Both the position numbers and the translations under genes were made by a program. 64,000 nucleotides of DNA, from assembly GCA_007618135.1 (NCBI GenBank), contig PHFX01000008.1, positions 16,443-80,442 on the forward strand. The letters are read 5' to 3'. Under the pieces are notes generated by a model. The model saw nothing but the letters and a program-made list of their open reading frames with translations. It ran no database searches and was not told the origin of the DNA. Shown one piece after another: positions 7,912 through 17,500 of this stretch (the first letter of the stretch is position 1; each line of letters begins with the position of its first letter). This DNA comes from Candidatus Brocadia sp. WS118. GTDB lineage: Bacteria; Planctomycetota; Brocadiia; Brocadiales; Brocadiaceae.

Positions 7912-9435
7912 ATGGATAACTTACTCAATATTATCTCGAACCTTGGTTCTCCCAAGATTATGGTTATTGGTGATTTCATGCTTGATAAGTACGTGTGGGG
8001 TGAAGTAAAACGCATCTCGCAAGAGGCGCCGATACCCGTTATCAATGTTTCTTCTGAAGATGTTCGTCCCGGAGGTGCCGGAAGCGTTGTGAACAACCTG
8101 CAGACCCTGGGTGCACAGGTGCTTGCATGCGGAATTATTGGCGATGACGCTCATGGGCACACCCTTTTGGACATTCTCCGCGATATGAGTGTTGATATTG
8201 AGGGAATCAGTATTGATAAAAGCCGTCCAACCATTCTGAAGATGCGTTTCCTGGGTCATTTGCAAACCGTAGGAAAAGGGATTCAGCAACTCCTGCGCGT
8301 CGATTACGAAAAGACCCATGTTATATCTGAGGAAATTGAGACACAAATTGCTCGTTATTTGAATGAAAACATACCATCGTGCCATATCATTCTGGTTTCT
8401 GATATGAACAAGGGTTTGCTTTCCCATTCACTTCTGAAAACCATCGTGACCCTCGGTAAAAGACATAACAAGATGGTGATCGTTGATCCGAAACTTATGA
8501 GCGATTATGCCTGTTACGAGGGGTTTACCGCCATAACTCCCAACAGGAATGAAACGGAGATTGCCACCGGAATAAAAATCAGCGACATCGATAGCCTGCA
8601 TCGTGCGGGAAACAAGCTGGTTTCCAGCCTTTCCCTGGAATATTGTATTATTACCATAGATAAAGACGGCATGTTCCTCTATCATAAGAATGGCAGCGGA
8701 AAGATTATCCCGACGGTTCCGCGGGCAGTATTTGACGTAACAGGAGCCGGAGATATGGTGCTCAGCATGTTTGGTATGGTGGTTGGCAGTGGGTATAGTT
8801 TTGAGGATGCCGCGCTCCTTGCAAATATTGCTGCGGGGATAGAAGTGGGAAAAATCGGCGCCACACCGGTCAGCAAGGGCGAAATTCTTAATGAAATCAT
8901 GAGCGGGAGAACCCAGATATCAGGCAAGATTAAAGATGCAGAAGGAATAAAGGGTATCTTAAACGAGCATAGGAAGAAAAACGATAAGATTGTATTCACT
9001 AACGGCTGTTTTGACCTATTACATGTGGGTCACGTTGAGTATCTGAAGTTTGCCCGTAAACAAGGCGATTTGCTCGTGATAGGGTTAAATACCGACCGCT
9101 CTGTCAGAAGTCAGAAGGGACCCACGCGTCCCTTTGTATCTGAAACGGATCGGGCCCAAATGCTTGCTGCATTAGAGGATGTGACGTATGTGGTGCCGTT
9201 TGATGAACTGACGCCCCTGAATTTGATCAAGGCCGTAAAACCAGACGTGCTGGTGAAGGGAGAAGACTGGAAAAACGCCGGTGCGGTAGGGAGGGAATTT
9301 GTAGAATCTTATGGAGGAAAAGTGGTGTATGCGCCTTTTGTAGAAGGCGTTTCAACCACCAACATCGTTTCCCGGATAATTAAACGACACAGCCAGATGG
9401 AATCCTTGAAAGATGCGGCGAGTCAAATACAATAA
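7912..9435 (+). CDS. hldE: Bifunctional heptose 7-phosphate kinase / heptose 1-phosphate adenylyltransferase
   Basis: A 507-residue fusion enzyme for ADP-heptose synthesis, the precursor of the LPS inner core. The N-terminal ribokinase-family domain (1-320) carries the GAGD catalytic motif in FDVTGAGDMVLSM. The C-terminal nucleotidyltransferase domain (about 345-490) has FTNGCFDLLHVGHVEYL with the HxGH motif. Length matches the family. A strong AAAGGAG site precedes the ATG. It opens a three-gene operon with gmhA and gmhB. This implies that the outer envelope carries heptose-containing LPS, as expected for a Gram-negative-type planctomycete. Confidence 0.96.
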   Translation: MDNLLNIISNLGSPKIMVIGDFMLDKYVWGEVKRISQEAPIPVINVSSEDVRPGGAGSVVNNLQTLGAQVLACGIIGDDAHGHTLLDILRDMSVDIEGISIDKSRPTILKMRFLGHLQTVGKGIQQLLRVDYEKTHVISEEIETQIARYLNENIPSCHIILVSDMNKGLLSHSLLKTIVTLGKRHNKMVIVDPKLMSDYACYEGFTAITPNRNETEIATGIKISDIDSLHRAGNKLVSSLSLEYCIITIDKDGMFLYHKNGSGKIIPTVPRAVFDVTGAGDMVLSMFGMVVGSGYSFEDAALLANIAAGIEVGKIGATPVSKGEILNEIMSGRTQISGKIKDAEGIKGILNEHRKKNDKIVFTNGCFDLLHVGHVEYLKFARKQGDLLVIGLNTDRSVRSQKGPTRPFVSETDRAQMLAALEDVTYVVPFDELTPLNLIKAVKPDVLVKGEDWKNAGAVGREFVESYGGKVVYAPFVEGVSTTNIVSRIIKRHSQMESLKDAASQIQ

Positions 9436-9450
9436 ACCGGTCAAAAGAAG

Positions 9451-10035
9451 ATGCTCATGGACGATATTGAAATTCAATTACAAGAAAGCATAGATACGAA
9501 AAGGGCCTTATTGGTGTCCCATCTTGATGTTATCAGAAAGATTGTCGTCACACTCATTACCGCATTTAAAAACGGTCACCGCCTGTATCTCATTGGCAAC
9601 GGCGGAAGCGCGGCGGATGCGCAACATCTTGCCGGAGAATTGATCGGGAGGTTCAAAATGAACCGGCGTCCCCTTCCAGCGGTTGCCCTGACGACTGATA
9701 CCTCTGTCATGACTGCTCTTGCAAATGATTTTGGATATGATACCTGTTTTGCCAGACAGGTAGAGGCGTTGTCGGGGCCGGGTGACGTTGTCCTGGCTTT
9801 GAGTACCAGCGGAAATTCAAAGGGCATTCTCAATGCAGTGCAAATTGCAAGGGATCGTGGAGCCATTACGATTGGGTTTACCGGGAAGGATGGCGGCATT
9901 TTGAAAGACGCCGTGGATATCTGTTTAAAAATTCCCTCAGACAACACACCTCGAATACAGGAATGTCATATCACCGTTGGGCATGTCTTGTGCTCTCTGA
10001 TCGAGAAGGAACTTTTTGGAACCACACCTCAATGA
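9451..10035 (+). CDS. gmhA: Sedoheptulose 7-phosphate isomerase
   Basis: A 194-residue SIS-domain isomerase converting sedoheptulose 7-phosphate to D-glycero-D-manno-heptose 7-phosphate, the first step of ADP-heptose synthesis. The signature LIGNGGSAADAQHLAGELIG is present near residue 48, followed by SGPGDVVLALSTSGNSKG in the sugar-phosphate site. It starts 15 bp after hldE and overlaps gmhB by 4 bp (ATGA). A second ATG at 9457 is possible. Confidence 0.95.
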   Translation: MLMDDIEIQLQESIDTKRALLVSHLDVIRKIVVTLITAFKNGHRLYLIGNGGSAADAQHLAGELIGRFKMNRRPLPAVALTTDTSVMTALANDFGYDTCFARQVEALSGPGDVVLALSTSGNSKGILNAVQIARDRGAITIGFTGKDGGILKDAVDICLKIPSDNTPRIQECHITVGHVLCSLIEKELFGTTPQ

Positions 10036-10595
10036 AAAAACGAAAGGCCGTATTTCTCGATCGGGATGGTACTATTATTGTTCACGAGCATTATCTCAGT
10101 TCACCTGATCAACTAAAATTGTTACCCAATGCCTCGCAAGGGATTCGGCTTTTTCAAGAACATGGTTATCTGATTATTGTTATAACGAATCAATCAGGTA
10201 TCGCCAGGGGGTTCTTTGATGAGGAACAACTGATGCTTATCCATATGAAATTGATGGGTATGCTAAAAGCAGAGGGGGTAATCGTTGACGATTGGTATTA
10301 TTGCCCGCATCACCTTGAAGGAATTGTAGAACGCTACAAGGTGGATTGTGATTGCAGAAAACCCAAGCCTGGACTGATTCTTGATGCTGCCCGAAAGCAC
10401 AACATTGATTTGGCGCAATCCCTGATGATCGGCGATTCTGAGTCAGACATGTTTGCAGGGAAAAATGCCGGTTGTACGTGTGTATTCATAACGAACAATT
10501 CTTTGGACACAACAAATTTTGCCTCTATAGGAGCTATGGATTATGTAGTAAAAAATTTACTGGAGGCTGCAAGGATTTTTACTCACGGCCGGTAA
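10032..10595 (+). CDS. gmhB: D-glycero-D-manno-heptose 1,7-bisphosphate 7-phosphatase
   Basis: A HAD-superfamily phosphatase of about 187 residues that removes the 7-phosphate between the two HldE reactions. The nucleophile motif is FLDRDGTI at the N-terminus, followed by ITNQSGIARG, the Cys/His zinc loop YYCPHHLEG...CDCRKP and IGDSESDM. I start it at 10032 (MKKRKAVFL), where the ATG overlaps the gmhA stop. A longer frame from 9963 would run through the end of gmhA and add non-homologous residues. It completes the hldE-gmhA-gmhB operon. Confidence 0.95.
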   Translation: MKKRKAVFLDRDGTIIVHEHYLSSPDQLKLLPNASQGIRLFQEHGYLIIVITNQSGIARGFFDEEQLMLIHMKLMGMLKAEGVIVDDWYYCPHHLEGIVERYKVDCDCRKPKPGLILDAARKHNIDLAQSLMIGDSESDMFAGKNAGCTCVFITNNSLDTTNFASIGAMDYVVKNLLEAARIFTHGR

Positions 10596-10627
10596 GTTCC
10601 GGAGTCCGTATCTTGTTTTTTGTGTGG

Positions 10628-10954
10628 TTACTGAGCAGTTTTGGTTTCTTTTGCTACCCAATCCAGGTAATTCTTTGAACCCTGAATAATCGGCAGGGCA
10701 ATAATCTCCGGCACTTCATAGCTATGCAATTGCCTGACGCGTTTTTCCACAGTATCAAACAACTCTTCCCGCGTCTTGCATATCATAAGCGCTTCTTGTT
10801 CAATAAGCACTTTACCTTGCCACCTAAAGATAGACTCGACGGGTTGGACAATATTACAACAGGCAACGAGGCTTTCCTCTACTAATATTTGTCCAATTTT
10901 TTTTGCCTCATCTCTTGAGGTGGTTGTTATAAAAATGACAATGGTTTTTGACAT
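10628..10954 (-). CDS. cutA: Divalent-cation tolerance protein CutA
   Basis: A 108-residue CutA1 family protein with the usual small trimer-forming fold. Signature segments are SLVACCNIV, WQGKVLIEQEALMICKT and LHSYEVPEIIALPI. CutA proteins bind copper and other divalent metals in vitro, and their physiological role is unsettled. It is the last gene of a minus-strand group that starts with the TPR lipoprotein at 12928. Only 1 bp separates it from the upstream gene, so co-translation is likely. Confidence 0.95.
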   Translation of the reverse strand: MSKTIVIFITTTSRDEAKKIGQILVEESLVACCNIVQPVESIFRWQGKVLIEQEALMICKTREELFDTVEKRVRQLHSYEVPEIIALPIIQGSKNYLDWVAKETKTAQ

Positions 10955-10955
10955 A

Positions 10956-11372
10956 TTATGGGGTATTGCTTCGACTCCTGTCGATGGTTTGCCGGTCGCA
11001 CATGCCGCCGCGTTTTTTTAAGAGAGATTCTATTTCAGTGCTGCCATCTTCATCACGGGTCACATATACCAGGGTGCAACGGCAACCTGCGGGGTTTTTG
11101 CACCCGGGGTGCGGGGGCTTCATTTGCTGCAATATTTTATGATTGGGAAGTATATGCCTTCCATCGAATTCCCTGCATACGTCACAGGTATTGCCATCGC
11201 TGTTTGCTGAATACAAGACGTAAGCAATTTCTTTTAGGTGGGTAACAACGGGTTCTGAAGTTTTATCTTTATGCTGTTGCGCATCGTTCCTGGGAGGCTT
11301 CCCTTTTAAACTTTTTTTCACAAGCGAGTAAATGACATAGCCAGCTATGAAAAGTACAATAAAGCGCGTCAT
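10956..11372 (-). CDS. Membrane-anchored protein with phage-head-like Cys/His motif
   Basis: A 138-residue protein with one N-terminal membrane segment (about residues 3-18), a charged linker and a C-terminal Cys/His cluster: CDVCREFDGRHI, then PPHPGCKN and GCRCTLVYV. The spacing C-x2-C ... PPHPxC ... CxC recalls the zinc-binding end of phage minor-head (Mu gpF/SPP1 gp7-like) proteins, but no other phage gene is nearby. I infer a small metal-binding domain on the cytoplasmic or periplasmic face. It sits between a two-TM small protein and cutA in one operon. Function unknown. Confidence 0.6.
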   Translation of the reverse strand: MTRFIVLFIAGYVIYSLVKKSLKGKPPRNDAQQHKDKTSEPVVTHLKEIAYVLYSANSDGNTCDVCREFDGRHILPNHKILQQMKPPHPGCKNPAGCRCTLVYVTRDEDGSTEIESLLKKRGGMCDRQTIDRSRSNTP

Positions 11373-11375
11373 TAA

Positions 11376-11606
11376 TTATGTTGTACCTTTGGGTTTCCTC
11401 AGCATAAATACAAACAAGCCGCCTACTACCAACACGGTTTGTGTTAAAATGATGCACTTGATCCATATTGCAAAACATCTCCATAACAACTCCGGCCCGC
11501 GAATCACCTCAACTGCATGGGAAACACGTCTAAAGGCATAGATTGCAATTAATGAGACAAGCAATGCCATAGCCGTTATAATAAATGCCTTTAGTTTTTG
11601 TTTCAT
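11376..11606 (-). CDS. Small membrane protein, two predicted TM helices
   Basis: A 76-residue protein with two hydrophobic segments (about residues 8-24 and 50-68) and a positively charged C-terminus. It lies 3 bp upstream of the Cys/His membrane protein gene and 47 bp downstream of the TPR lipoprotein gene, all on the minus strand. I do not recognise a family. Operon position makes it likely real. Confidence 0.6.
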   Translation of the reverse strand: MKQKLKAFIITAMALLVSLIAIYAFRRVSHAVEVIRGPELLWRCFAIWIKCIILTQTVLVVGGLFVFMLRKPKGTT

Positions 11607-11653
11607 CGTTCCTGTCTTTCCTCTTGTTTAAGGTGTCGGTTAAAACGCACACA

Positions 11654-12928
11654 TTATCGAGTAACAATCACATTTTCAGGGTCATCCTGGGTATTTACGG
11701 TTTTCGTGTTTTTCACCGGATCACCGGAATTCATACTGATGGCCTTTTTGTACTCTGCAACAGCCTCATCGAGCATTCCCTTTTCCTCATAGGCATATGC
11801 TAAATTATAACGGGCATCCGTATTTGTTGGATTGGTGCCAACCGTCTTCTTAAATTGAGTTATAGCGTCTTCTGTCATATTTTTACTTGCATATGCCAGC
11901 CCCAAATTAAAATGAGCCCTTGCTGAAACGGGATTTAATTCCAGCAATTTTTTCCATGCAGAAATAGATTCATCATAGAATCCCTGTCGCAGGTAAACCG
12001 TACCCAGCTTGTCGTAAGCCTCGGTGAAACTCGGATTCATTGCAATCGCCTTGTTAAAGATAGTACTGGCTTTACCAAGGAGTCCTTTGTCTGCATATGC
12101 CTCTCCTAATTTGTAGATGGCGCGGGTGTTGTCAGGATGAGTCTTCAGTATCTTTTCATATTCCTGAATTGCTTCATCGCAAAGTCCTTTTCCAAGGTAT
12201 GCATCGCCAAGATGTAATTGTGCAACTACGTTTGATGGGTCTTTGGAAATGGTTTCTTTGTATGTGCGGATAGCGTCATCCAGCATCCCTTTCATGCTAT
12301 ATGCGTTGCCCAGATAGCAAGATGCCATGCTGTCATTGGGATCCTCAGCCAGCACCTTTTTGAAAGAAAGTATCGCCTCATCAAAAAATCCCCGTACATA
12401 ATGATTGTATCCCGTGATATTCCCGGGAGCTATTCCCTTGTTTGCTGTGTTATGTATCTTGGTTTTATCGTATATCTTTTTTTCTTCAAGGGCTATGTCT
12501 AAATTCTTCTTTGCTTCCATGTCTTTGGGATTTATTTTCAGTGCCAAAGTATGTTCTGCAATAGCCTCATCGAACAGGTTCTTTTGTCGGTATGCAAACC
12601 CCAGATTGTCATGCGCTTTGGAATAATCTGGATTAATCTTAATTGCTTCTTTAAATTCTCCGATTGCTTCATCAAACATCTTTTGTCTGCTATAAGCCAC
12701 GCCCAGATTGTTATGCACTTCTGCAAAATCTGGTTTGATTAAAAGAGCCCTTTTAAAATGGAGAATTGCCTCATCCATCATACTTTTATTTACGTATTTA
12801 GCACCCAGATTATTAAACTGCATTGCTAGTTGGTATTGATCGGTTTTACTGGTGTCGTGTTTCTTGTTTTGCGAAGCACAGCCGAGGAAACTCAGGATAA
12901 GACCTATTCCTAACAACGTTTTTTTCAT
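11654..12928 (-). CDS. TPR-repeat lipoprotein
   Basis: A 424-residue exported protein. The N-terminus is a lipoprotein signal (MKKTLLGIGLILSFLGCASQ, acylated Cys17). The rest is a run of at least ten 34-residue TPR units with the pattern ...G...DEAI..YKKAI..NP.... Such proteins act as scaffolds for envelope complexes. Tandem repetition is visible at DNA level too. It is the first gene of a probable operon with two small membrane proteins and cutA. The partner is unknown. Confidence 0.9.
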   Translation of the reverse strand: MKKTLLGIGLILSFLGCASQNKKHDTSKTDQYQLAMQFNNLGAKYVNKSMMDEAILHFKRALLIKPDFAEVHNNLGVAYSRQKMFDEAIGEFKEAIKINPDYSKAHDNLGFAYRQKNLFDEAIAEHTLALKINPKDMEAKKNLDIALEEKKIYDKTKIHNTANKGIAPGNITGYNHYVRGFFDEAILSFKKVLAEDPNDSMASCYLGNAYSMKGMLDDAIRTYKETISKDPSNVVAQLHLGDAYLGKGLCDEAIQEYEKILKTHPDNTRAIYKLGEAYADKGLLGKASTIFNKAIAMNPSFTEAYDKLGTVYLRQGFYDESISAWKKLLELNPVSARAHFNLGLAYASKNMTEDAITQFKKTVGTNPTNTDARYNLAYAYEEKGMLDEAVAEYKKAISMNSGDPVKNTKTVNTQDDPENVIVTR

Positions 12929-13094
12929 GCAGTATGCTCCTTATCAACGTAAACGTAATGTTAATTGCCGATGCTTAAATCCTTGTATAAATGTATATTG
13001 AATCATTAGCAAAGTCAATAATAAAAAACATTTAACCATCGTCCTTCAGGCGGTTGTATGTGAACCGGTGTCGAAAGGAGATTGTTTGCACGAA

Positions 13095-13589
13095 TTATAC
13101 AACCAAATCAAAGAGGAGGCTCTTGCGCGGAAGAAATTTGCAGCCTAATTCAGACATTTCCAGGAATTCCTTCACTCGAATCACTTCCGCAAAGATCTTG
13201 TTTCCATCATGATCATACGCTGGAGAAATGGCAAGAATGCTCGCTTCTGCTTTTTTTTCAGGGAAGATGGCTAAAAGACTGCCCACGGCGATAGGTGTTT
13301 TTTTCGTTTTTAATCGTAAACCGCTTTTTGAAATATCAACAACGGTGCCTGTGGAGGCAGGTTTTTTGAGGTCATTCACCTTTTTAAACTTACAGGTAAA
13401 GATATGGTAAAATCGCTCTTGTCTCATCAAGTCAGAAAAAGTATCAGGAGCTTTGTTCTTTTCTTTTTGTGACTTTACCGCCGGTTCTTCCTGGTTGCTG
13501 ATGAGGGCATCAATACAATTCCTGGCCTCATGAAGTTCATCCTGAGACAGATTTTCCAATAATTTCATTATCTTTTTTTTCAAAGACAT
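13095..13589 (-). CDS. PilZ-domain protein
   Basis: A 164-residue protein with a helical N-terminus (1-60) and a C-terminal PilZ-like beta-barrel. The segment TVVDISKSGLRLKTKKTPIAVG holds the D-x-S-x-x-G half of the cyclic-di-GMP signature. An arginine-containing stretch (RQERFYHIF) precedes it at the place of the RxxxR half, but the spacing is not perfect, so nucleotide binding is uncertain. Cyclic-di-GMP signalling is present in the window: a GGDEF protein is encoded at 51486. Confidence 0.75.
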   Translation of the reverse strand: MSLKKKIMKLLENLSQDELHEARNCIDALISNQEEPAVKSQKEKNKAPDTFSDLMRQERFYHIFTCKFKKVNDLKKPASTGTVVDISKSGLRLKTKKTPIAVGSLLAIFPEKKAEASILAISPAYDHDGNKIFAEVIRVKEFLEMSELGCKFLPRKSLLFDLVV

Positions 13590-13691
13590 ATCCTGAAATT
13601 TATCGTTTTACCATGGGTTTTGATCACATGCGACTTCCTAATTTATCCATTATTATCAATTAAATGTAAAAAAACAACGGTTTTTTGTCTT

Positions 13692-14426
13692 TTATGCATG
13701 CAATAACTTTGATACTTCTGCCTGTAAGGTGTTTGTTACGTGAAGCGTGTATTCACGATCAGTCCGTGAATTGTCAAATGACAGGGGCTTGCCAAACGCT
13801 ATTTTGACGTATCTTTTTTCTGGATGGGATAACCATCCGCGTTTTGGCATAAATTGATTACTGCCGCAAATTGCCATGGGCACAACCCTCCTTCCGGATT
13901 TTAAGATGATCAATGAAATACCCCTTTTGAATGGGCCAAGATTACCATCCTCGCTTCTCGTTCCCTCGGGAAATACCACAAGAGATTTCCTTGATGATAG
14001 TTTCCTGATGGCGGTCAGAAGGGTTTCGTAAGCCCTTCTGTCATCAGTCCTCTGGATGGGAATATGTCCCGATGCCGTCATGTATGCGCCCAGGATTGGG
14101 ACATGGAAAACGGTATCCTTTGAGATAAAACTAAAGTTTGTTGGGATAAAGGCCAGCGAGAGTTTGATGTCCATCATGCTCTGATGGTTTGAAATAAAGA
14201 TCACGGGTTCATTTTCAGGGATGTTCTCTATGCCCTGAATGTTCACCTGCATACCCAGGAGCTTAAATGCAATGCGGCTAAAGACCCTTTCGATTGTATT
14301 AAATGCGTGTTCTTTCTCTTTTGTGTCTATACTTAAGATGATCGCGGTTAATGTGGAAAGCATCCAAAGCGAGACGAACAAAGTCCACGAATATACGGTA
14401 AAGAGTATTTGATACCATTTGTGCAT
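13692..14426 (-). CDS. plsC: 1-acyl-sn-glycerol-3-phosphate acyltransferase (PlsC family)
   Basis: A 244-residue membrane-bound acyltransferase that makes phosphatidic acid from lysophosphatidic acid. Catalytic box NHQSMMD (the NHxxxxD motif) and glycerophosphate-binding box FPEGTRS are intact. An N-terminal membrane segment spans about residues 10-30. It is divergent from the large membrane protein gene at 14513. Related acyltransferases with other lipid acceptors share these motifs, so the exact acceptor is inferred. Confidence 0.9.
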   Translation of the reverse strand: MHKWYQILFTVYSWTLFVSLWMLSTLTAIILSIDTKEKEHAFNTIERVFSRIAFKLLGMQVNIQGIENIPENEPVIFISNHQSMMDIKLSLAFIPTNFSFISKDTVFHVPILGAYMTASGHIPIQRTDDRRAYETLLTAIRKLSSRKSLVVFPEGTRSEDGNLGPFKRGISLIILKSGRRVVPMAICGSNQFMPKRGWLSHPEKRYVKIAFGKPLSFDNSRTDREYTLHVTNTLQAEVSKLLHA

Positions 14427-14512
14427 GAAGCTATTGTAGCTTTAAATTTATCTTTTTCAACAAGAAGATTTTATTTGACAAATTGATGTGCAAGGCATAA
14501 CCTTAAAATCAT

Positions 14513-17500
14513 ATGAAAAGGGAGTATACAACGATAATAAAATTTGTGAAGGAGGTGGCCTTTAAGTCGATTCAAATACGAAGAGATTGTATCGACTTTT
14601 TAACCCTTCTCAACTTCAGAGACAAGAGGGCACAAGACAGCCAAAGCGTTATCAAGGCATCCTTGAGGACCGTTTGCAAGCATGCCGTTGTAAACAGGGC
14701 GTATGGGGGAATGGCGCTCCTGTTTTCCATCAGTTTGTTTCTCCTGATGGTGGGTGCGTTGGGAATCTATGGCCTTTTACATTTCCCTTTTGGTCTGAGT
14801 GTATTTTATACCGGCAGCCTTATTGTGCTTTGCTTCGTCTTTTTCAGGGTATTGCTGTTCCCCTTGCTGTCCTTCCTGAACAGGGAAAAAATTGCACTCC
14901 TGATTGAACAGAAATTCCCCTCCTTAAATAACGGCCTGATCAGTTCGCTACAACTGACTTCTGACAAAGCACGCAGGAAGACCGAATGCTATTCTGAACA
15001 ATTGATCTCGATGCTGATAGATGATACCGCAAATAAACTAAAACAATTAGACCTTAGCCTGGTGATTAGTAAGGGGTTTTTCCGGTTGAGCTGTGTCATG
15101 TTGATTGCATCCGTATTTGTCTTTGGTGTAGTTTGTGCCACGAAACCTTTGTACTTTAACAAAAATATCCCCTTCTTCCTGAGCTATTTAAGAAACGGAA
15201 AGACTTTGGGGGAGGCTGGACTCATGGTTTCTCCCGGTCCCGTCATCGGCAATATTACCATAAGTTACCGATACCCTCTTTACTCTGGACTGCAACCAAA
15301 GACGGCGTACAATACCAGCGGTGATATCAGGGCGTTAAAGGGGAGCGAAATTCAGATGAGCGCAATCAGCAATCAATCCCTGTTATCTGCGGCTATTATC
15401 ATGAGCAATTCAACAAAAATACCTTGTGTGATAGAAAATGGGAATACGATAAAAGGCGTTTTGTCATTGCTTGACGGCGGTACCTACATCTTTGAAACTA
15501 CAGATTCCAACGGAAAGACGGTTCAGGACCCGACGCTACATACGATTCAACTGGACCCGGACCAATTTCCTGAAGTCTCTATAAATGCGCCGGCAAAGGA
15601 TATTACTGTTCATGAGAGTGATACGGTCGGGATTAGGTATACAGCAAAAGACGACTTTGGCATCAGTGATATTTCCCTTGTGTATATACAAGGAGAAGAA
15701 CAAAAGACGCGGGTGCTTGCCGGCTTTGGTAAAAAACAACTACAGTATCAAGGTGCGTATGCGTGGGCATTGAGCGAATTGGCGTTACGGCCAGATGATA
15801 AAATTGCGTACCACCTGGAAGTGAAAGACAATGACGCAATCTCAGGTCCGAAGGTCAGCAGTTCCCCGACATATTATCTGGAGATATATAGTTCCCGGAA
15901 AAGGCACATGGAACTGGTGCAGCTGCAGGAGGCGCTTCTGCAGGAACTGATCTATATGCTATCAGATGATCTCACGAAAAGGATCGATGATGAACGGTGT
16001 ACAGGGAAGGAGTATTTAACCTTGACGCAAGATGGTATCCTGGAACGTTCAGAAAAGATTATTGGTCTTTTCACCGATATTTTGGTGGGTATGCAGGACG
16101 ATGTAAGGGCAAATTATAGCGTCTATTATTCCCTCGAAAATTTGAAGAACAAATTCCGCAACGTTACGGAAAAGAAGCGTTCCGCGATTCGCCAATTTGT
16201 CCTCAGTGCTGGTGAAGCAGAAATTCTTGCTTCACCGTTGGATGAATTACAGAAATTCCAGGACGAAGAGGTGATTGAGGTTGAAGATAGTATCATCTTC
16301 CTGAATGATTTGATAAGGAAACAAAAGATGGAAGAGGTTATGGATACGGGGAAAAATCTGATTCAATCCCAGAATAATATTGAAAAGTTGCTTGATAAGT
16401 TACGGGAAGGCGAAGACGCCAAGTTGAATGAAAAGGTGCTCTCAGAACTTAAACATATTGAGGAAACTATCCGGCAGATGATGGATAAACTTATGCAGAT
16501 GGCGCAGGGAGAGCATATGGATGAATTTTTGAATGCAGATGCCCTTAAACAGATTGAACAGGACGACATTATGAAGGAACTGGATGCCATGAAAGAAGCG
16601 TTTAATAAGGGAGACCTGGATGCGGCACTGAAGGCATCCCAGAGACTTCTTTCAGCTCTTCAGGGTATGATGAACCAGATGGAATCTTCTGCGCAGCATC
16701 TTGCAGACTCATCTTTTAATGAGATGCTAAAGAATACCAATCAACTCCTGGACAAAATATCCGAATTGGAACAGAAAGAAAATAAACTCACAGAAGACAC
16801 CGATGCTTTGAAAAGAGATATCCAGAAACGCACTTCGGAATCCACGGAGGAGGCCTTTCAGTCATTTTTTCAAAGGCAAGAGAAACGAGTGGCAGCAATC
16901 AAGAAAGATATTGCCGAAACAAAGGACATTCTGACGAAAAACGAATTATTGCAGGAGTATTTACAGGTTAATCGTGAATTAAAACGGATGTCGGAAGAAA
17001 GAGACATGATGTCAGGCCGGTTTAGTGAGTTGTTTGGCGACGAAGGAGACGTGGATGCCTATCAGGGAGGATTTGATAAAGTGACGGAAACAGCAAAGAA
17101 AAATGCTGAATTAAATCGGGCAATCAACAAGGATCCTTTGCAGAGGGATTTCCTCTCCATGTCCCGGGACCTCCCGCAGGCGGAGGAGACCCTGTCCCAT
17201 CTGGAAGAGATGTTGAATGCGTGGGAGGCAAAAGAGTCGCTGAGCCTGGCAAAGGAATTATCGAATAACATAAATCAATGGAATAGCCGCATGAAACATT
17301 CCCTAGGGCAGAAAACAAGTGCCCCGAAAGGTGAAGTTTCCCAAAAAGACCGGGAAGTGCCGGAAAAAATCGATGACGCTGCACGGCAAAATCAACAGAT
17401 TATTAAGGATCTTGAGGCAATGATGCAGACGCTTGAGGATCAGCAACTTGCCGGTATGACACAGGAAGACCGTGATGCATTACAGAAATATGCCGAAACA

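Noticed and set aside
9963..10031. Longer start for gmhB
   Set aside because: These 23 codons are the out-of-frame end of gmhA. The conserved HAD N-terminus begins at 10032 with an ATGA overlap.
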